Source of the DNA: Micromonosporaceae bacterium KJ-029
GTDB taxonomy: Bacteria > Actinomycetota > Actinomycetes > Mycobacteriales > Micromonosporaceae
Reading direction: 5' to 3'
Assembly: GCA_005402585.1 (NCBI GenBank)
Contig: BIFP01000008.1
Location: 248,001-312,000, forward strand
Length of the DNA: 64,000 bases
Under the pieces are notes generated by a model, which worked only from the letters and a program-made list of their open reading frames with translations, ran no database searches and was not told where the DNA came from. Position 1 is the first letter of the stretch. The number at the start of each line of letters is the position of its first letter. The translations under genes and the position numbers were made by a program. This document shows positions 7,489 through 15,501 of the stretch, piece by piece.

Positions 7489-8718
7489 TCACCGGGATCG
7501 GGTGCGGGCCAGGGTGAGCACGACGAGCAGCGACCCGGCCGCCGCGCCGCTGACCACCAGGGCCATCGGCCCCGCGCTGCCTTCCCCGCCGAGCCCGACC
7601 AGCGGTGCGGCGCCGGCCGCGACCACGGCCTGGATGCCGCCGAGCAGGGCTGCCGCGGTGCCGGCGTGGGCGGCGTGCCGGTCGAGGGCGAGGGCGGTGC
7701 CGTTGGGCATCGCCATGCCCAGGGATCCGACGAAGACGAACAGCGCGACGACGACCAGGGGCAGGGCGCCGAGCAGCGCCCCGGCGAGCACGCCGAGGGC
7801 GGCGAGCAGGCCGATGCCGAGGGCGCTGACCATCAGCGGTCGGGGGTCGTGGCGGTCGAGTAGCCGGGCGTTGAGCTGGCCGACGGCGACGAAGGCGAGG
7901 GCGTTGCCGCCGAAGACGAGGCTGAACGCGGTGGCGGAGAGGCCGAAGACGTCCTGGAGGACGAACGACGAGCCGGAGATGTAGGCGAACAGTCCGGCGA
8001 AGGCGAGGCCCTGGGTCAGCGCGTACCCGAGGTAGACGCGGTCGGTGAGCAGCGCGCGGCCGGCGGCGACGGTCGCGGCCAGGCCACCGGTGTTGCGGCG
8101 CGTGGCGGGCAGGGTCTCGGGCAGCCGCCAGCCGGCGGCGGTGGCGAGCAGGGCGCCGATGACGGCGAGGGCGACGAAGACGGTACGCCAATCACCGAAG
8201 CGCAGCACCAGGCTGCCGAAGGCGGGAGCGGCCATCGGGGCGATGCCGAAGACCAGCACGAGCCGGGAGAAGTATTTCGCGGCGGCCCGTCCGGAGTAGA
8301 GGTCGCGGACGACGGCGCGGGCGACCACCGTGCCCATGCCGCCGGCGAAACCCTGGACGAAACGGGCCGCGGCGAGGGTTTCCGCCGATGGCGCGGCGGC
8401 GCAGACCAGCGACAGCAGGGTGTACGCGCCGACGCCGACCAGCACCGGCAGCCGCCGCCCCCAGCGGTCGCTGAGTGGGCCGGTGACGAGCTGGCCGAGC
8501 GCCATGCCGACCAGGCAGGTGGTCAGGGAGAGCTGGATCTGCGCCTGGCTGGCGGCCAGGTCGCGGGTCATCGAGGGGAACGCCGGCAGGTAGGTGTCCA
8601 GCGACAGCGGCCCGATCGCGGTGAGGGTGCCGAGCAGCACCAGCAGCCCCAGGGCGGCCCGGCCGGTGGGTGCCGCGATCCGTTCCGGCGGGCGTGCGGG
8701 CGCGGTGGTCTGCGGCAT
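7489..8718 (-). CDS. MFS drug efflux transporter (Bcr/CflA family)
   Basis: A 409-residue protein with about 12 hydrophobic segments. TM1 is followed by LDTYLPAFPSMTRDL, the typical Bcr/CflA sequence after the first helix, and the loop after TM2 has the MFS motif GPLSDRWGRRLPVL. Bcr/CflA proteins export bicyclomycin, chloramphenicol and other drugs by proton antiport. The ATG at 8718 has AGGGGA seven bases upstream. It is divergently transcribed from a MarR regulator 79 bases away, a common arrangement in which the regulator represses the exporter until a ligand binds. The substrate is unknown. Confidence 0.88.
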   Translation of the reverse strand: MPQTTAPARPPERIAAPTGRAALGLLVLLGTLTAIGPLSLDTYLPAFPSMTRDLAASQAQIQLSLTTCLVGMALGQLVTGPLSDRWGRRLPVLVGVGAYTLLSLVCAAAPSAETLAAARFVQGFAGGMGTVVARAVVRDLYSGRAAAKYFSRLVLVFGIAPMAAPAFGSLVLRFGDWRTVFVALAVIGALLATAAGWRLPETLPATRRNTGGLAATVAAGRALLTDRVYLGYALTQGLAFAGLFAYISGSSFVLQDVFGLSATAFSLVFGGNALAFVAVGQLNARLLDRHDPRPLMVSALGIGLLAALGVLAGALLGALPLVVVALFVFVGSLGMAMPNGTALALDRHAAHAGTAAALLGGIQAVVAAGAAPLVGLGGEGSAGPMALVVSGAAAGSLLVVLTLARTRSR

Positions 8719-8759
8719 CGGTGGTCCCCTCGGCGGTCGGCTGCGCCCGGTTACGATAG

Positions 8760-8773
8760 CTCTGCTGACAGAG
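8760..8773. promoter_or_regulatory. Inverted repeat between MFS and marR genes
   Basis: CTCTG-CTGA-CAGAG lies in the 79-bp divergent intergenic region, directly after a TTACGATA sequence that could be a -10 element for the MarR gene. Position and symmetry fit a MarR operator controlling both genes; this is inferred. Confidence 0.45.
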
Positions 8774-8797
8774 GTATTGGCGCGGGAGGCTCGCACT

Positions 8798-9241
8798 GTG
8801 ACGGACGAGACGCTGGCCCAGCTCGGCGCCGCCCTGGGTGACCTGCACCGGGTGCTGCGCCGTACGGCCAGCCAGCGGGCGGGCCGGGTGGCCCTGCCGG
8901 ATGCCCAGGTGGAGGTGCTGCGGCTGGTGCAGCGGCAGCCCGGAATCAGCGTCCGGGAGGCCGCCGAGCGCCTCGGCACCGCCGCGAACACGGTCAGCAC
9001 CCTGGTCGGCGAGTTGACCGCCGCCGGCCTGCTGAGCCGCGACCGGGATCCGGCCGACCGGCGTACCGTCCGGTTGGGGTTGACCGACGCGGCGCGGGAG
9101 CGGATCGCCGCCTACGGGCAGCATCGCCGCGACCTGCTCGCCGCCGCGCTGGTCGGCCTCGACCCGGCGGACCGGGAGCGGCTGCTCGCCGCCGTGCCGG
9201 CGCTGTCCCGGCTGGCCGACCTCGCCGCCGAGCAACGCTGA
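8798..9241 (+). CDS. MarR-family transcriptional regulator
   Basis: The 147-residue protein has the MarR winged-helix layout: an N-terminal helix (TLAQLGAALGDLHRVLRR), a recognition region GISVREAAERLGTAANTVSTLVGELTAAGLLSR and the wing DRDPADRRTVRLGLTD, where the DxRxxxxxLT sequence is the family signature. A C-terminal helix completes the dimer interface. The GTG at 8798 is chosen because GGGAGG lies about eight bases upstream. It probably represses the divergent drug exporter and itself through the inverted repeat at 8760-8773. Confidence 0.88.
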   Translation: MTDETLAQLGAALGDLHRVLRRTASQRAGRVALPDAQVEVLRLVQRQPGISVREAAERLGTAANTVSTLVGELTAAGLLSRDRDPADRRTVRLGLTDAARERIAAYGQHRRDLLAAALVGLDPADRERLLAAVPALSRLADLAAEQR

Positions 9242-9370
9242 ACCGACGCCACCCGACTCCATACCGCCGGGTCCGCGTCACCACCTGCCGCCACGCGCTC
9301 CGATCCGATCCCGCTCTCAGGTCGACAGCGTCCGCAGCCGACCGGCGAGTACCCCGGCCGGCGAGCTGCC

Positions 9371-9404
9371 GCGCGCCGCCGGCCCTTACGGTCCGGCGGC
9401 GCGC
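9371..9404. terminator. Bidirectional terminator hairpin
   Basis: A perfect 12-bp stem (GCGCGCCGCCGG against CCGGCGGCGCGC) with a 10-base loop lies between the convergent MarR and DGPF genes, so it can end both transcripts. Confidence 0.75.
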
Positions 9405-9421
9405 GGCGCTGGAACGGCCGG

Positions 9422-9802
9422 TCAGGCGGCCGGTCGCACGTCCTCCTCCTCAGCGACCCGGCGGATGTCGACCTCCACCTCACCGATGGTCTCGGCGAAG
9501 ATGTCGGCGAACCGCTTGCCCCACTCCACCGCCTCCGCCTTGTCGCGGAGCTGCATCAGCGCGAAACCGGCGATCAGCTCCTTGGTCTCGGCGAACGGCC
9601 CGTCGGTGATGGTGGACCTGCCACCGGTGACGGTGATCCGGGCGGCGTCGACGCTGCTGGGCCGCAGCCCCTCGCCGGCCAGCAGCACCCCGGCGTCGAC
9701 GGCTTCCTTGATGAAGGCATCCATCCGGGCGAGGAAGGCCGCGTCCGGGTGCCACGCGTCGTGGTTGTTCTCGTCCAGCTTGTGCATGATCATGAAGCGC
9801 AT
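9422..9802 (-). CDS. DGPF/YCII-domain protein, partner of ECF42 sigma factor
   Basis: A 126-residue YCII-like (DGPF) protein. The name-giving motif is present in GRSTITDGPFAETKELIAGF, after the N-terminal MRFMIMHKLDENNH strand. Such proteins are dimeric ferredoxin-like folds that are encoded next to ECF42 sigma factors in many actinobacteria and appear to be their regulated targets; the chemistry is unknown. AAGGA lies upstream of the ATG at 9802. The sigma factor gene lies upstream on the same strand, with a truncated DUF998 gene between them, so the three probably form one operon. Confidence 0.85.
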   Translation of the reverse strand: MRFMIMHKLDENNHDAWHPDAAFLARMDAFIKEAVDAGVLLAGEGLRPSSVDAARITVTGGRSTITDGPFAETKELIAGFALMQLRDKAEAVEWGKRFADIFAETIGEVEVDIRRVAEEEDVRPAA

Positions 9803-9831
9803 CGATCTTGTCCTTTCCAGGGTTTCTACGG

Positions 9832-10104
9832 TCAGTGGGACGAAACAGCCAGCAGCCGGGCGGAGACCGCCGAAAGCAGCCCGCTCACCACGAACGTGGC
9901 GATCTGGATCCACCCGTGCTCGCCGAGGGCGAGCAGGCTGAGCGGCTGCCGGCTCAGGTCGAACCCGTCGCGGGTGAGCACCTGCACGGTCGCCGACACC
10001 GCGAACACCGGCCCTGCGGCGACCCCGCCGGCCAGCAACACCCCCGTCGTACGCTGCGTGCCGGCGTCCACCCCCGCGGGCCGTACGCTCGTCGCCGTCG
10101 CCAT
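9832..10104 (-). CDS. Truncated DUF998 membrane protein
   Basis: A 90-residue product that matches only the first half of DUF998 membrane proteins: TGVLLAGGVAAGPVFAVSATVQVLTRDGFDLSRQPLSLLALGEHGWIQ, followed by one more hydrophobic segment, then a stop. The family usually has about 200 residues and six membrane helices. The missing half is not found before the DGPF gene 29 bases downstream. Either the gene has lost its 3' half or a short two-helix protein is kept. The ATG at 10104 follows an Arg/Glu-rich purine stretch (GGAGGCGGAGATGG), which gives a good ribosome site, so it may still be translated. Confidence 0.6.
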   Translation of the reverse strand: MATATSVRPAGVDAGTQRTTGVLLAGGVAAGPVFAVSATVQVLTRDGFDLSRQPLSLLALGEHGWIQIATFVVSGLLSAVSARLLAVSSH

Positions 10105-10220
10105 CTCCGCCTCCTCGTCCTGCCGGCCGGTCGCGGGTGTGTGCCGCGCCGGTCCGTACCCGGCTGTCACTGACGCGTCGAGCGGCCCGATCGGGATTCG
10201 ACATCGCGGCCGGAATTTTT

Positions 10221-11495
10221 TCAGCGGGTCGGCGGGACCCCTCGGACACAGTCGGCGGCCCGGTCGCGCAGCAGTGCCCGTTCCCGCTCGTTGCCGGTCA
10301 GCTCGGCCGCACGGCTGAACTCGGCGGCGGCCTCGTCGTAGCGGCCGAGCTTGGCCAGCAGGTCCCCGATCACGGCGGGTAGCAGGTGGTAGCGGGCCAG
10401 GGCGGGTTCGTCGACCAGGGCGCGGGCCACCTCCAGGCCGGCGGCCGGGCCGGCGGCGAAGGAGACCGCCACGGCCCGGTTCAGCTCCACCACCGGCGAC
10501 GGCGCGACCCGGGCCAGCTCCGCGTAGCTGTCCGCGATCCGCGTCCAGTCGGTCTCCTCGGGGGTACCCGCCCGCGCGTGGCACGCCGCGATCTCCGCCT
10601 GGAGGGTGTACGGACCGGCCTGGCCACCCCCGGCACGGGCCCGTTCCAGCGCGTCCAGCCCTCGGCGGATGAGCAGCCGGTCCCAGCGCCGCCGGTCCTG
10701 TTCCAGCAGTAGCACCGGCTCGCCTCTGGCGTCGGTGCGGGCCCCGGTCCGCGACGCCTGGATCTCCAGCAGCGCGGCCAGCCCGTGCACCTCGGGCTCG
10801 TCCGGCATCAGCCGTTGCAGCACCCGGGCCAGGCGCAGCGCGTCCTCGCAGAGCGCCGGACGCATCCAGTCGTCCCCGGCCGTCGCCGCGTAGCCCTCGT
10901 TGAAGATGAGGTAGATGACCTCCAGCACGCTGGCCAGCCGTTCCCCGCGCTCGGCCACGCCGGGCACCTCGAACGGCACCTTCGCGTCGGAGAGGGTCTT
11001 CTTGGCCCGGGTGATCCGCTGGGCCATGGTGGGCTCCGGCACCAGGAACGCCTTGGCGATCTCCTCGGTCTTCAGCCCGCCGAGCATCCGCAGGGTCAGT
11101 GCCGCCCGCGCCTGCGGGGTGAGCACCGGGTGGCAGGCGGTGAAGATCAACCGGAGCAGGTCGTCCTCGATCCGCTCCTCGAAGACCGCGTCGAAGTCCG
11201 GGGTGAACGTCTCCTCGCCCAGGTCGCGGCCGAGTTCGGCGACCTTGCGGTCCCGCACCTGCCGGCGGCGTATCCCGTCGATCGCGCGTCGCTTGCCCAC
11301 CGCGGTCAGCCAGGCGCCCGGGTTGGCCGGTACGCCGCCGCCCGGCCACTGCTCAAGGGCGGCGACCAGGGCGTCCTGGGCCAGTTCCTCGGCCCAGCCG
11401 ACGTCGCGTACCAGCGCGGCCAGGGCGGCGATCACCCGCCCGGACTCGATCCGCCACACCGCCTCGATGGTGCGGTTGACCTCGGTGACTCCCAC
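10221..11495 (-). CDS. ECF42-type RNA polymerase sigma factor with C-terminal TPR-like extension
   Basis: The product (about 424 residues from GTG 11495) is twice as long as a normal ECF factor. Region 2 is RVIAALAALVRDVGWAEELAQDALVAALEQW with WLTAVGKRRAIDGIRRR. Region 4 is LTPQARAALTLRMLGGLKTEEIAKAFLVPEPTMAQRITRAKKTL. The rest is a helical extension with the conserved IYLIFNEGY and a DxDRRRWDRLLI region, which is diagnostic for the ECF42 group, whose extension replaces an anti-sigma factor. The DGPF gene downstream supports this. The start is uncertain: a GTG at 11567 in frame would add 24 residues, and neither has a good ribosome site. It directs RNA polymerase to a small regulon, probably including its own operon. 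Confidence 0.88.
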   Translation of the reverse strand: MGVTEVNRTIEAVWRIESGRVIAALAALVRDVGWAEELAQDALVAALEQWPGGGVPANPGAWLTAVGKRRAIDGIRRRQVRDRKVAELGRDLGEETFTPDFDAVFEERIEDDLLRLIFTACHPVLTPQARAALTLRMLGGLKTEEIAKAFLVPEPTMAQRITRAKKTLSDAKVPFEVPGVAERGERLASVLEVIYLIFNEGYAATAGDDWMRPALCEDALRLARVLQRLMPDEPEVHGLAALLEIQASRTGARTDARGEPVLLLEQDRRRWDRLLIRRGLDALERARAGGGQAGPYTLQAEIAACHARAGTPEETDWTRIADSYAELARVAPSPVVELNRAVAVSFAAGPAAGLEVARALVDEPALARYHLLPAVIGDLLAKLGRYDEAAAEFSRAAELTGNERERALLRDRAADCVRGVPPTR

Positions 11496-11625
11496 CGAGG
11501 CATCAGACCAGGCCGGGTCGGCCCCGGGCAACGACCTCCGGTGGTGGCGTGCGTCGCGTCCTGTCACACCCCGGCTCTAGCCTCGGCCGGGTCCGAGTCC
11601 TTCCCGCGCCCGACGGAGGCAGCAG

Positions 11626-11991
11626 ATGCTCGACCATCTCGGCATTCAGGTCCGTGACCTCGACGCCAGCATCGCGTTCTACGACACGGTCCTCGCCACG
11701 CTGGGCGCCCGACGGATGCTGCAGTTTCCGGGGGCGGTCGGCTACGGCAGCGCCCGGCCGGACTTCTGGCTCAGCCCGGCCGGCGAGGGCGCCGGCCACG
11801 AGAGCCACATCGCGTTCACCGCGCCCGACCGGGCGGCGGTGCAAGCGTTCCACGACGCGGCGGTGGCCGCCGGTGCGCAGGTGCTGCACGCGCCCCGGGT
11901 CTGGCCGGAGTACCACCCGACCTACTTCGGCGCCTTCGTCCGCGACCCGGACGGCAACAACGTCGAGGCGGTCTGCCACGCACCGGAGTGA
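11626..11991 (+). CDS. VOC-family protein (glyoxalase-like)
   Basis: A 121-residue single VOC domain: MLDHLGIQVRDLDASIAFYD, with the first metal-ligand His, then HESHIAFTAPDRAAVQAFHDAA, and at the end FVRDPDGNNVEAVCH, with the conserved DPDGNNxE. This pattern is common in glyoxalase I-like and extradiol-dioxygenase-like proteins of about 120 residues. The substrate is unknown. It is divergent from the ECF42 sigma gene and ends in a compact hairpin at 11998-12013. Confidence 0.82.
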   Translation: MLDHLGIQVRDLDASIAFYDTVLATLGARRMLQFPGAVGYGSARPDFWLSPAGEGAGHESHIAFTAPDRAAVQAFHDAAVAAGAQVLHAPRVWPEYHPTYFGAFVRDPDGNNVEAVCHAPE

Positions 11992-11997
11992 GCGACC

Positions 11998-12013
11998 GTC
12001 GGGGAACCCCGAC
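11998..12013. terminator. Short hairpin between convergent genes
   Basis: GTCGGGG-AA-CCCCGAC is a perfect 7-bp stem with an apparent two-base loop, located seven bases after the VOC stop and before the end of the convergent membrane-protein gene. Confidence 0.5.
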
Positions 12014-12028
12014 AGCCGGTAGGCGCGG

Positions 12029-13129
12029 TCAGGTCCAGACGGTGCGGCGGACGCCGCCGTGCAGACCGCAGGCGCGTGGACTGCCGCCGGCCAGGCTGAC
12101 CTTCCCGTTCTCGCACTGCACCAGGTAACCCCGGCCGTCCCAGAACCCGGGCACGCAGTCGAAGTGGTCGCACACCTCGCGGGCCGGCTTGCGGATCCGC
12201 TCCCCGCCGCAGAAGTCGTACCCCATCGGGTTGGCCGGGGCGCCGCAGCGCCGCTCGGTCTTCGGGCTCTCCTTCGGCTTGGGTGAGGCGGTGGCCCATG
12301 GGGCCTTCGTCGCGGCGACGGCCGGTGCCGGCGCGGCGGCGGCGGCCAGTTCCGGGCCGGTCCGGTCCGAGGGGCCCGAGTTGGCCAGAGCCAGCGGCAC
12401 CAGCACGGCGAGGGCGGCGGCGACCACCGCGGTCCGCCGGCCGCCGGGGATCAGCGCCGACAGCCGGGCCTGACCGGGTGTGGCGATGCCGGGTCGGCTC
12501 GGGCGTAGCCGGGCGTGCTCGGCGATCAGCTCGTCGAGCTGGGCGATGACCGCGTCGCGCTGTTCGATGGCGTCGGCGAAGGCCAGGGTGAGGACGAACC
12601 GGAAGTCGGCCGCAGCGTCGGCGCGCAGCAGCACGCCGGAGGTACGCCGCCGATCCAGCACCTGGATCAGGGTGACCGGGGCGTGCGGGTCGTGTGCGAG
12701 CCCGGTCATCCGCCCGTACGCCCAGTCGCGCCGGCCCCGCCCGCCGAGCAGGACCAGCCGACGGTTGGTGATCACCGCCATCCCGGCGTCGGCGACCCGG
12801 ACCCCGTCGGGGCAGCGGTGGCGCAGCCGGCCGGTCGGTGCCCCGACGGTCAGGTCGGGAGCGGGCAGCACGGCGGTGTGCCGCACCTCCACCAGTTGCG
12901 CGGCCGGCACCACCCGCAGCACGACCTCGTCGGGGGCGAGTTCCAGCGGGAGGCCGTCCCCCGCTCCGGCCGAGCCGCGACACTGCTCGGCGAGCGTACG
13001 CAGGCGGCGCAGTTCGTCGTCGCGTCGCTGCCAGGTTCCCTCGGCGCTGCGGAACAGCCGCCGCCGGCGCTCGTTCTGCCGGCGCGCCCACCGGTACCGC
13101 CATGTCGTACCCGAATCAGTCCTTGCCAC
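12029..13129 (-). CDS. Single-pass membrane protein with Cys-rich extracellular domain
   Basis: GTG 13129 is preferred over an upstream ATG (13150), because AAGGAG lies five bases before it. The 366-residue protein begins with a very basic helical segment (RWARRQNERRRRLFR), has a cytoplasmic domain with ITNRRLVLLG (PH-like features) and one membrane helix at about residues 236-256 (TAVVAAALAVLVPLALA). A Pro/Lys-rich linker leads to a C-terminal Cys domain beginning CGAPANPMGYDFCGG and ending in CGLHGG. That C-terminal module occurs at the ends of various actinobacterial surface proteins; its six cysteines probably pair outside the cell. The function is unknown; it may sense or bind something at the cell surface. 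Confidence 0.65.
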   Translation of the reverse strand: MARTDSGTTWRYRWARRQNERRRRLFRSAEGTWQRRDDELRRLRTLAEQCRGSAGAGDGLPLELAPDEVVLRVVPAAQLVEVRHTAVLPAPDLTVGAPTGRLRHRCPDGVRVADAGMAVITNRRLVLLGGRGRRDWAYGRMTGLAHDPHAPVTLIQVLDRRRTSGVLLRADAAADFRFVLTLAFADAIEQRDAVIAQLDELIAEHARLRPSRPGIATPGQARLSALIPGGRRTAVVAAALAVLVPLALANSGPSDRTGPELAAAAAPAPAVAATKAPWATASPKPKESPKTERRCGAPANPMGYDFCGGERIRKPAREVCDHFDCVPGFWDGRGYLVQCENGKVSLAGGSPRACGLHGGVRRTVWT

Positions 13130-13507
13130 GCCGACTCCTTCGCCGCGCATGCCACCAACCGCAGGCCACCAGATGGGGTGTCACAGTGTTAACGGCTACG
13201 GGCGCCACGATGGACACGGCCAACCCCGGGCGAATTACCCGAACGGTGGACCAATAAGGACGAGATGGCGGTTTTGCTGCACCGCCGTCGTCATCGAGGT
13301 GCCGCCGAACCATCTCGGTGGTGCCTCCGTCAACCCGGGCCCGTCCGGATGGCTGTGACGCATTCTGCCGCGGTGACGCCAATCGATCGAACAAGTTGGC
13401 TAGAGCCGCCGCCGATGGGCAGCGGGTTGGTTTGGCGGATCTGTGACAAGGATGCTGGCGGTACCGGTACCGACGGTCGTGACGGGCATCTCCTGCTGGC
13501 GGTGGCA
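13130..13507. other. 378-bp divergent intergenic region
   Basis: No convincing gene lies here. It separates the membrane protein gene on the minus strand from the ECF sigma factor on the plus strand and must carry both promoters. It holds the perfect 12-bp palindrome GGTACCGGTACC at 13460-13471, 36 bases before the chosen sigma start, which could be a regulatory site. The stretch 13190-13270 is less GC-rich than its surroundings (GTGTTAACGG, CGAATTACCC, CCAATAAGG). Confidence 0.5.
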
Positions 13508-14149
13508 GTGACGAGCAAGCTCGGTTGGATGCCCGAACCGAATCTCGCTTCGATGGTGCGCGCCGCGCAGGACGGCGACGAGGAGGCGTTCCGGGTGCTG
13601 TATCAGCAGGTACAACCCGGTCTGCTGCGCTACCTGCGAAGCATGGTCGGCGACGACGCCGAGGACGTGGCCTCGGAAGTTTGGTTGCAGGTCACCCGCG
13701 ACCTGCGCCGGTTCCGTGACGAGGGCTCCGGTTTCCGCGCCTGGGCCACCGGGATAGCCCGGCACCGGGCACTGGATCACCTGCGCCACCAGGGGCGGCG
13801 ACCGACGGTGGCCGTACCGGCCGATGTCCTGGTCGACCTGCCCAGCGGTCACGACGCCGCCGACCAGGCGGAGCAGGCCGCTGCTACCCGCGCGGCGATC
13901 GCGATGATCGCCACGCTGCCCCGCGACCAGGCAGAGGCGATCCTGCTGCGGGTCGTGGTCGGACTCGACGCGAAGGCCACCGCCCAGGTGCTGGGCAAGC
14001 GTCCCGGCGCGGTGCGTACCGCCGCATGGCGAGGATTGCGCCGGCTGGCCGCCCGCCTCGACCGGCAGGCCGAACCACACGGCGTCACCGCGCCCGAGCA
14101 GGGTCCACGCCCATCCCCGTCGATGCGGCCGTTGGCGACGGGTAAGTGA
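13508..14149 (+). CDS. ECF RNA polymerase sigma factor
   Basis: The product (213 residues from GTG 13508) has sigma region 2 (AFRVLYQQVQPGLLRYLRSMVGDDAEDVASEVWLQVTRDLRRFRDEG, with the WATGIARHRALDHLRHQ segment that contacts the -10 element) and region 4 (MIATLPRDQAEAILLRVVVGLDAKATAQVLGKRPGAVRTAAWRGLRRL, a helix-turn-helix for the -35 element). An ATG at 13529 is the alternative start; neither has a clear ribosome site. The next gene, 33 bases downstream, encodes a membrane protein with a cytoplasmic N-terminus and probably acts with it, as in sigma/anti-sigma pairs. Confidence 0.85.
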   Translation: MTSKLGWMPEPNLASMVRAAQDGDEEAFRVLYQQVQPGLLRYLRSMVGDDAEDVASEVWLQVTRDLRRFRDEGSGFRAWATGIARHRALDHLRHQGRRPTVAVPADVLVDLPSGHDAADQAEQAAATRAAIAMIATLPRDQAEAILLRVVVGLDAKATAQVLGKRPGAVRTAAWRGLRRLAARLDRQAEPHGVTAPEQGPRPSPSMRPLATGK

Positions 14150-14182
14150 CGAAATGACCCAGGACGACGCCAGGAACACGAG

Positions 14183-15124
14183 ATGAGCAACTCACCACCT
14201 CGCCGCATCGATCGGGAAACCGCCAACCGACTGCTCGACGGCGACCCGGACGCCCTGAGCCGGGCCGGTCGGCTCGCCGCACCGCTACGCGCGGCGCGCG
14301 GCCAGGCGCACCGTCTCGAATTGGCCGGGGAGCAGGCGGCGCTCGCCGCCTTCCGGGCCGCTGCTGATCTCGCCTCTGAACGTCGGCCGCCGAGAAAGTC
14401 CATGCTCAAGATCGCACTGGCGAAGCTGCTCACCGTGAAGGCCGCCGCCGTCGCCGCCGCCACCGGGCTCGGTGGTGTGGCGCTGGCCGCCGGCACCGGC
14501 GTGCTGCCCAACCCGCTGTTCGGCCCACCGGCCACGCCGCCGGCCACGCATGCCCCGGCCACGCATGCCCCGGCCACACCCGTACCGGCCACACCCGCAC
14601 CGGCCACACCGGGCACCACCCCGTCACACCCAGACGGCCGGAGCGGCCCGGCCGACGCCGCCGGCAGCCCGTCGCCGTCGCTCGTGGGCTTGTGCCAGGC
14701 GTACACCGCCGGGGCCGCCACCAACGCGGGCCAGGCGCTGAAGAACCCGGCCTTCGCCGAGCTGGTCGACGCGGCCGGCGGCGCCGACAACGTGGAGGAG
14801 TACTGCGCGGCCGCCACTCAGGACACGCCGGACGCTCCCGGCCGCCCCACCGTCAACCCGACCGGTCACGGCCGTCCCACCGCCGGGCCCGCGCCGACCA
14901 AGCGCGGTGGCGCGCCGAGCAGCCCCGACACACCTGCCACCAAGCGGCCCGGTGAGGCCCCGACCGCGAACATTCCCGGCGGCCGGCCAAGAGCGTTCCC
15001 GCCGCGACGCCAAGCACCCGTGATCGCTGACCGGCGGGCCGAGCGGTCCTCCCTGGCCCGCCCGGCCCGCCCCGCACGAAGGACAGGCGACGCCGCGCCT
15101 GACCGGCGACGGTCAGGTAGATGA
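14183..15124 (+). CDS. Membrane protein downstream of ECF sigma, putative anti-sigma or partner
   Basis: This 313-residue protein has a short cytoplasmic N-terminal region rich in Arg and Ala (about residues 1-70, including RLLDGDPDALSRAGRLAAPL), one membrane helix near residues 90-110 and an extracellular Pro/Thr/Ala-rich part with five 15-bp repeats encoding PATHA/PATPx. A conserved block SLVGLCQAYTAG...EEYCAAA carries two cysteines. A very basic tail ends the protein. The layout and tight linkage to the ECF gene are typical of small actinobacterial partners that may act as anti-sigma factors, but no ZAS zinc motif is visible, so this is inference. Confidence 0.6.
   Translation: MSNSPPRRIDRETANRLLDGDPDALSRAGRLAAPLRAARGQAHRLELAGEQAALAAFRAAADLASERRPPRKSMLKIALAKLLTVKAAAVAAATGLGGVALAAGTGVLPNPLFGPPATPPATHAPATHAPATPVPATPAPATPGTTPSHPDGRSGPADAAGSPSPSLVGLCQAYTAGAATNAGQALKNPAFAELVDAAGGADNVEEYCAAATQDTPDAPGRPTVNPTGHGRPTAGPAPTKRGGAPSSPDTPATKRPGEAPTANIPGGRPRAFPPRRQAPVIADRRAERSSLARPARPARRTGDAAPDRRRSGR
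14540..14614 (+). repeat. 15-bp coding minisatellite (5 units)
   Basis: Five units starting CCGGCCAC at 14540, 14555, 14570, 14585 and 14600 (the first two identical) encode PATHA, PATHA, PATPV, PATPA and PATPG in the extracellular linker of the sigma-partner protein. Such repeats change length easily by slippage or unequal crossover. Confidence 0.85.
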
Positions 15125-15131
15125 ACCTCCC

Positions 15132-15416
15132 TCAGGGCGACTCGACCGCGCTGATCCGGAACTTGTGGACCTCGGCGCCGACGATCGCCACCCGCTGCTC
15201 CGGCTCCGGCCCGGAGCCACGGAAGTCCAGCAACTGCTCGTCGGACTCCCACCGCTCGTAGACGTTGATCCGCCCCGGCTCGACCAGGTCGGGACTGATG
15301 GCGAAGTCGACACAGCCGGGCGCCGATCTCGCCTGCCGGACGATCTCCTCGCAGGTGGCCAGGTAGTCGTCCCGCTCGGCCGGATCGACGTAGAGCGTGC
15401 CGGCGACTATCAACAC
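15132..15416 (-). CDS. Antibiotic biosynthesis monooxygenase (ABM)-domain protein
   Basis: A 94-residue single ABM domain: MLIVAGTLYVDPAERDDYLATCEEIVRQARSAPGCVDFAISPDL, then INVYERWESDEQLLDF. The pattern of a first beta strand, a long helix, an APGC turn and VYERWES is typical of YgiN-like quinol monooxygenases and small ABM dimers. The substrate is not known. It ends 7 bases from the stop of the convergent sigma-partner gene. The upstream region holds a short AT-richer stretch but no obvious ribosome site. Confidence 0.82.
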   Translation of the reverse strand: MLIVAGTLYVDPAERDDYLATCEEIVRQARSAPGCVDFAISPDLVEPGRINVYERWESDEQLLDFRGSGPEPEQRVAIVGAEVHKFRISAVESP

Positions 15417-15501
15417 GGTGGACCTCCGGAGATCAGGGCACGGATCATGCCAGTCATACTCTCCCGGTCCGACAGTCCCGATCAGCCGATCGCCGCCGAC
15501 G

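Noticed and set aside
11562..11590. TGTCACA-like sequence as an ECF41-type promoter
   Set aside because: TGTCACA is present but no CGTC-type -10 element occurs at the required distance, and it overlaps the possible start of the ECF42 gene.
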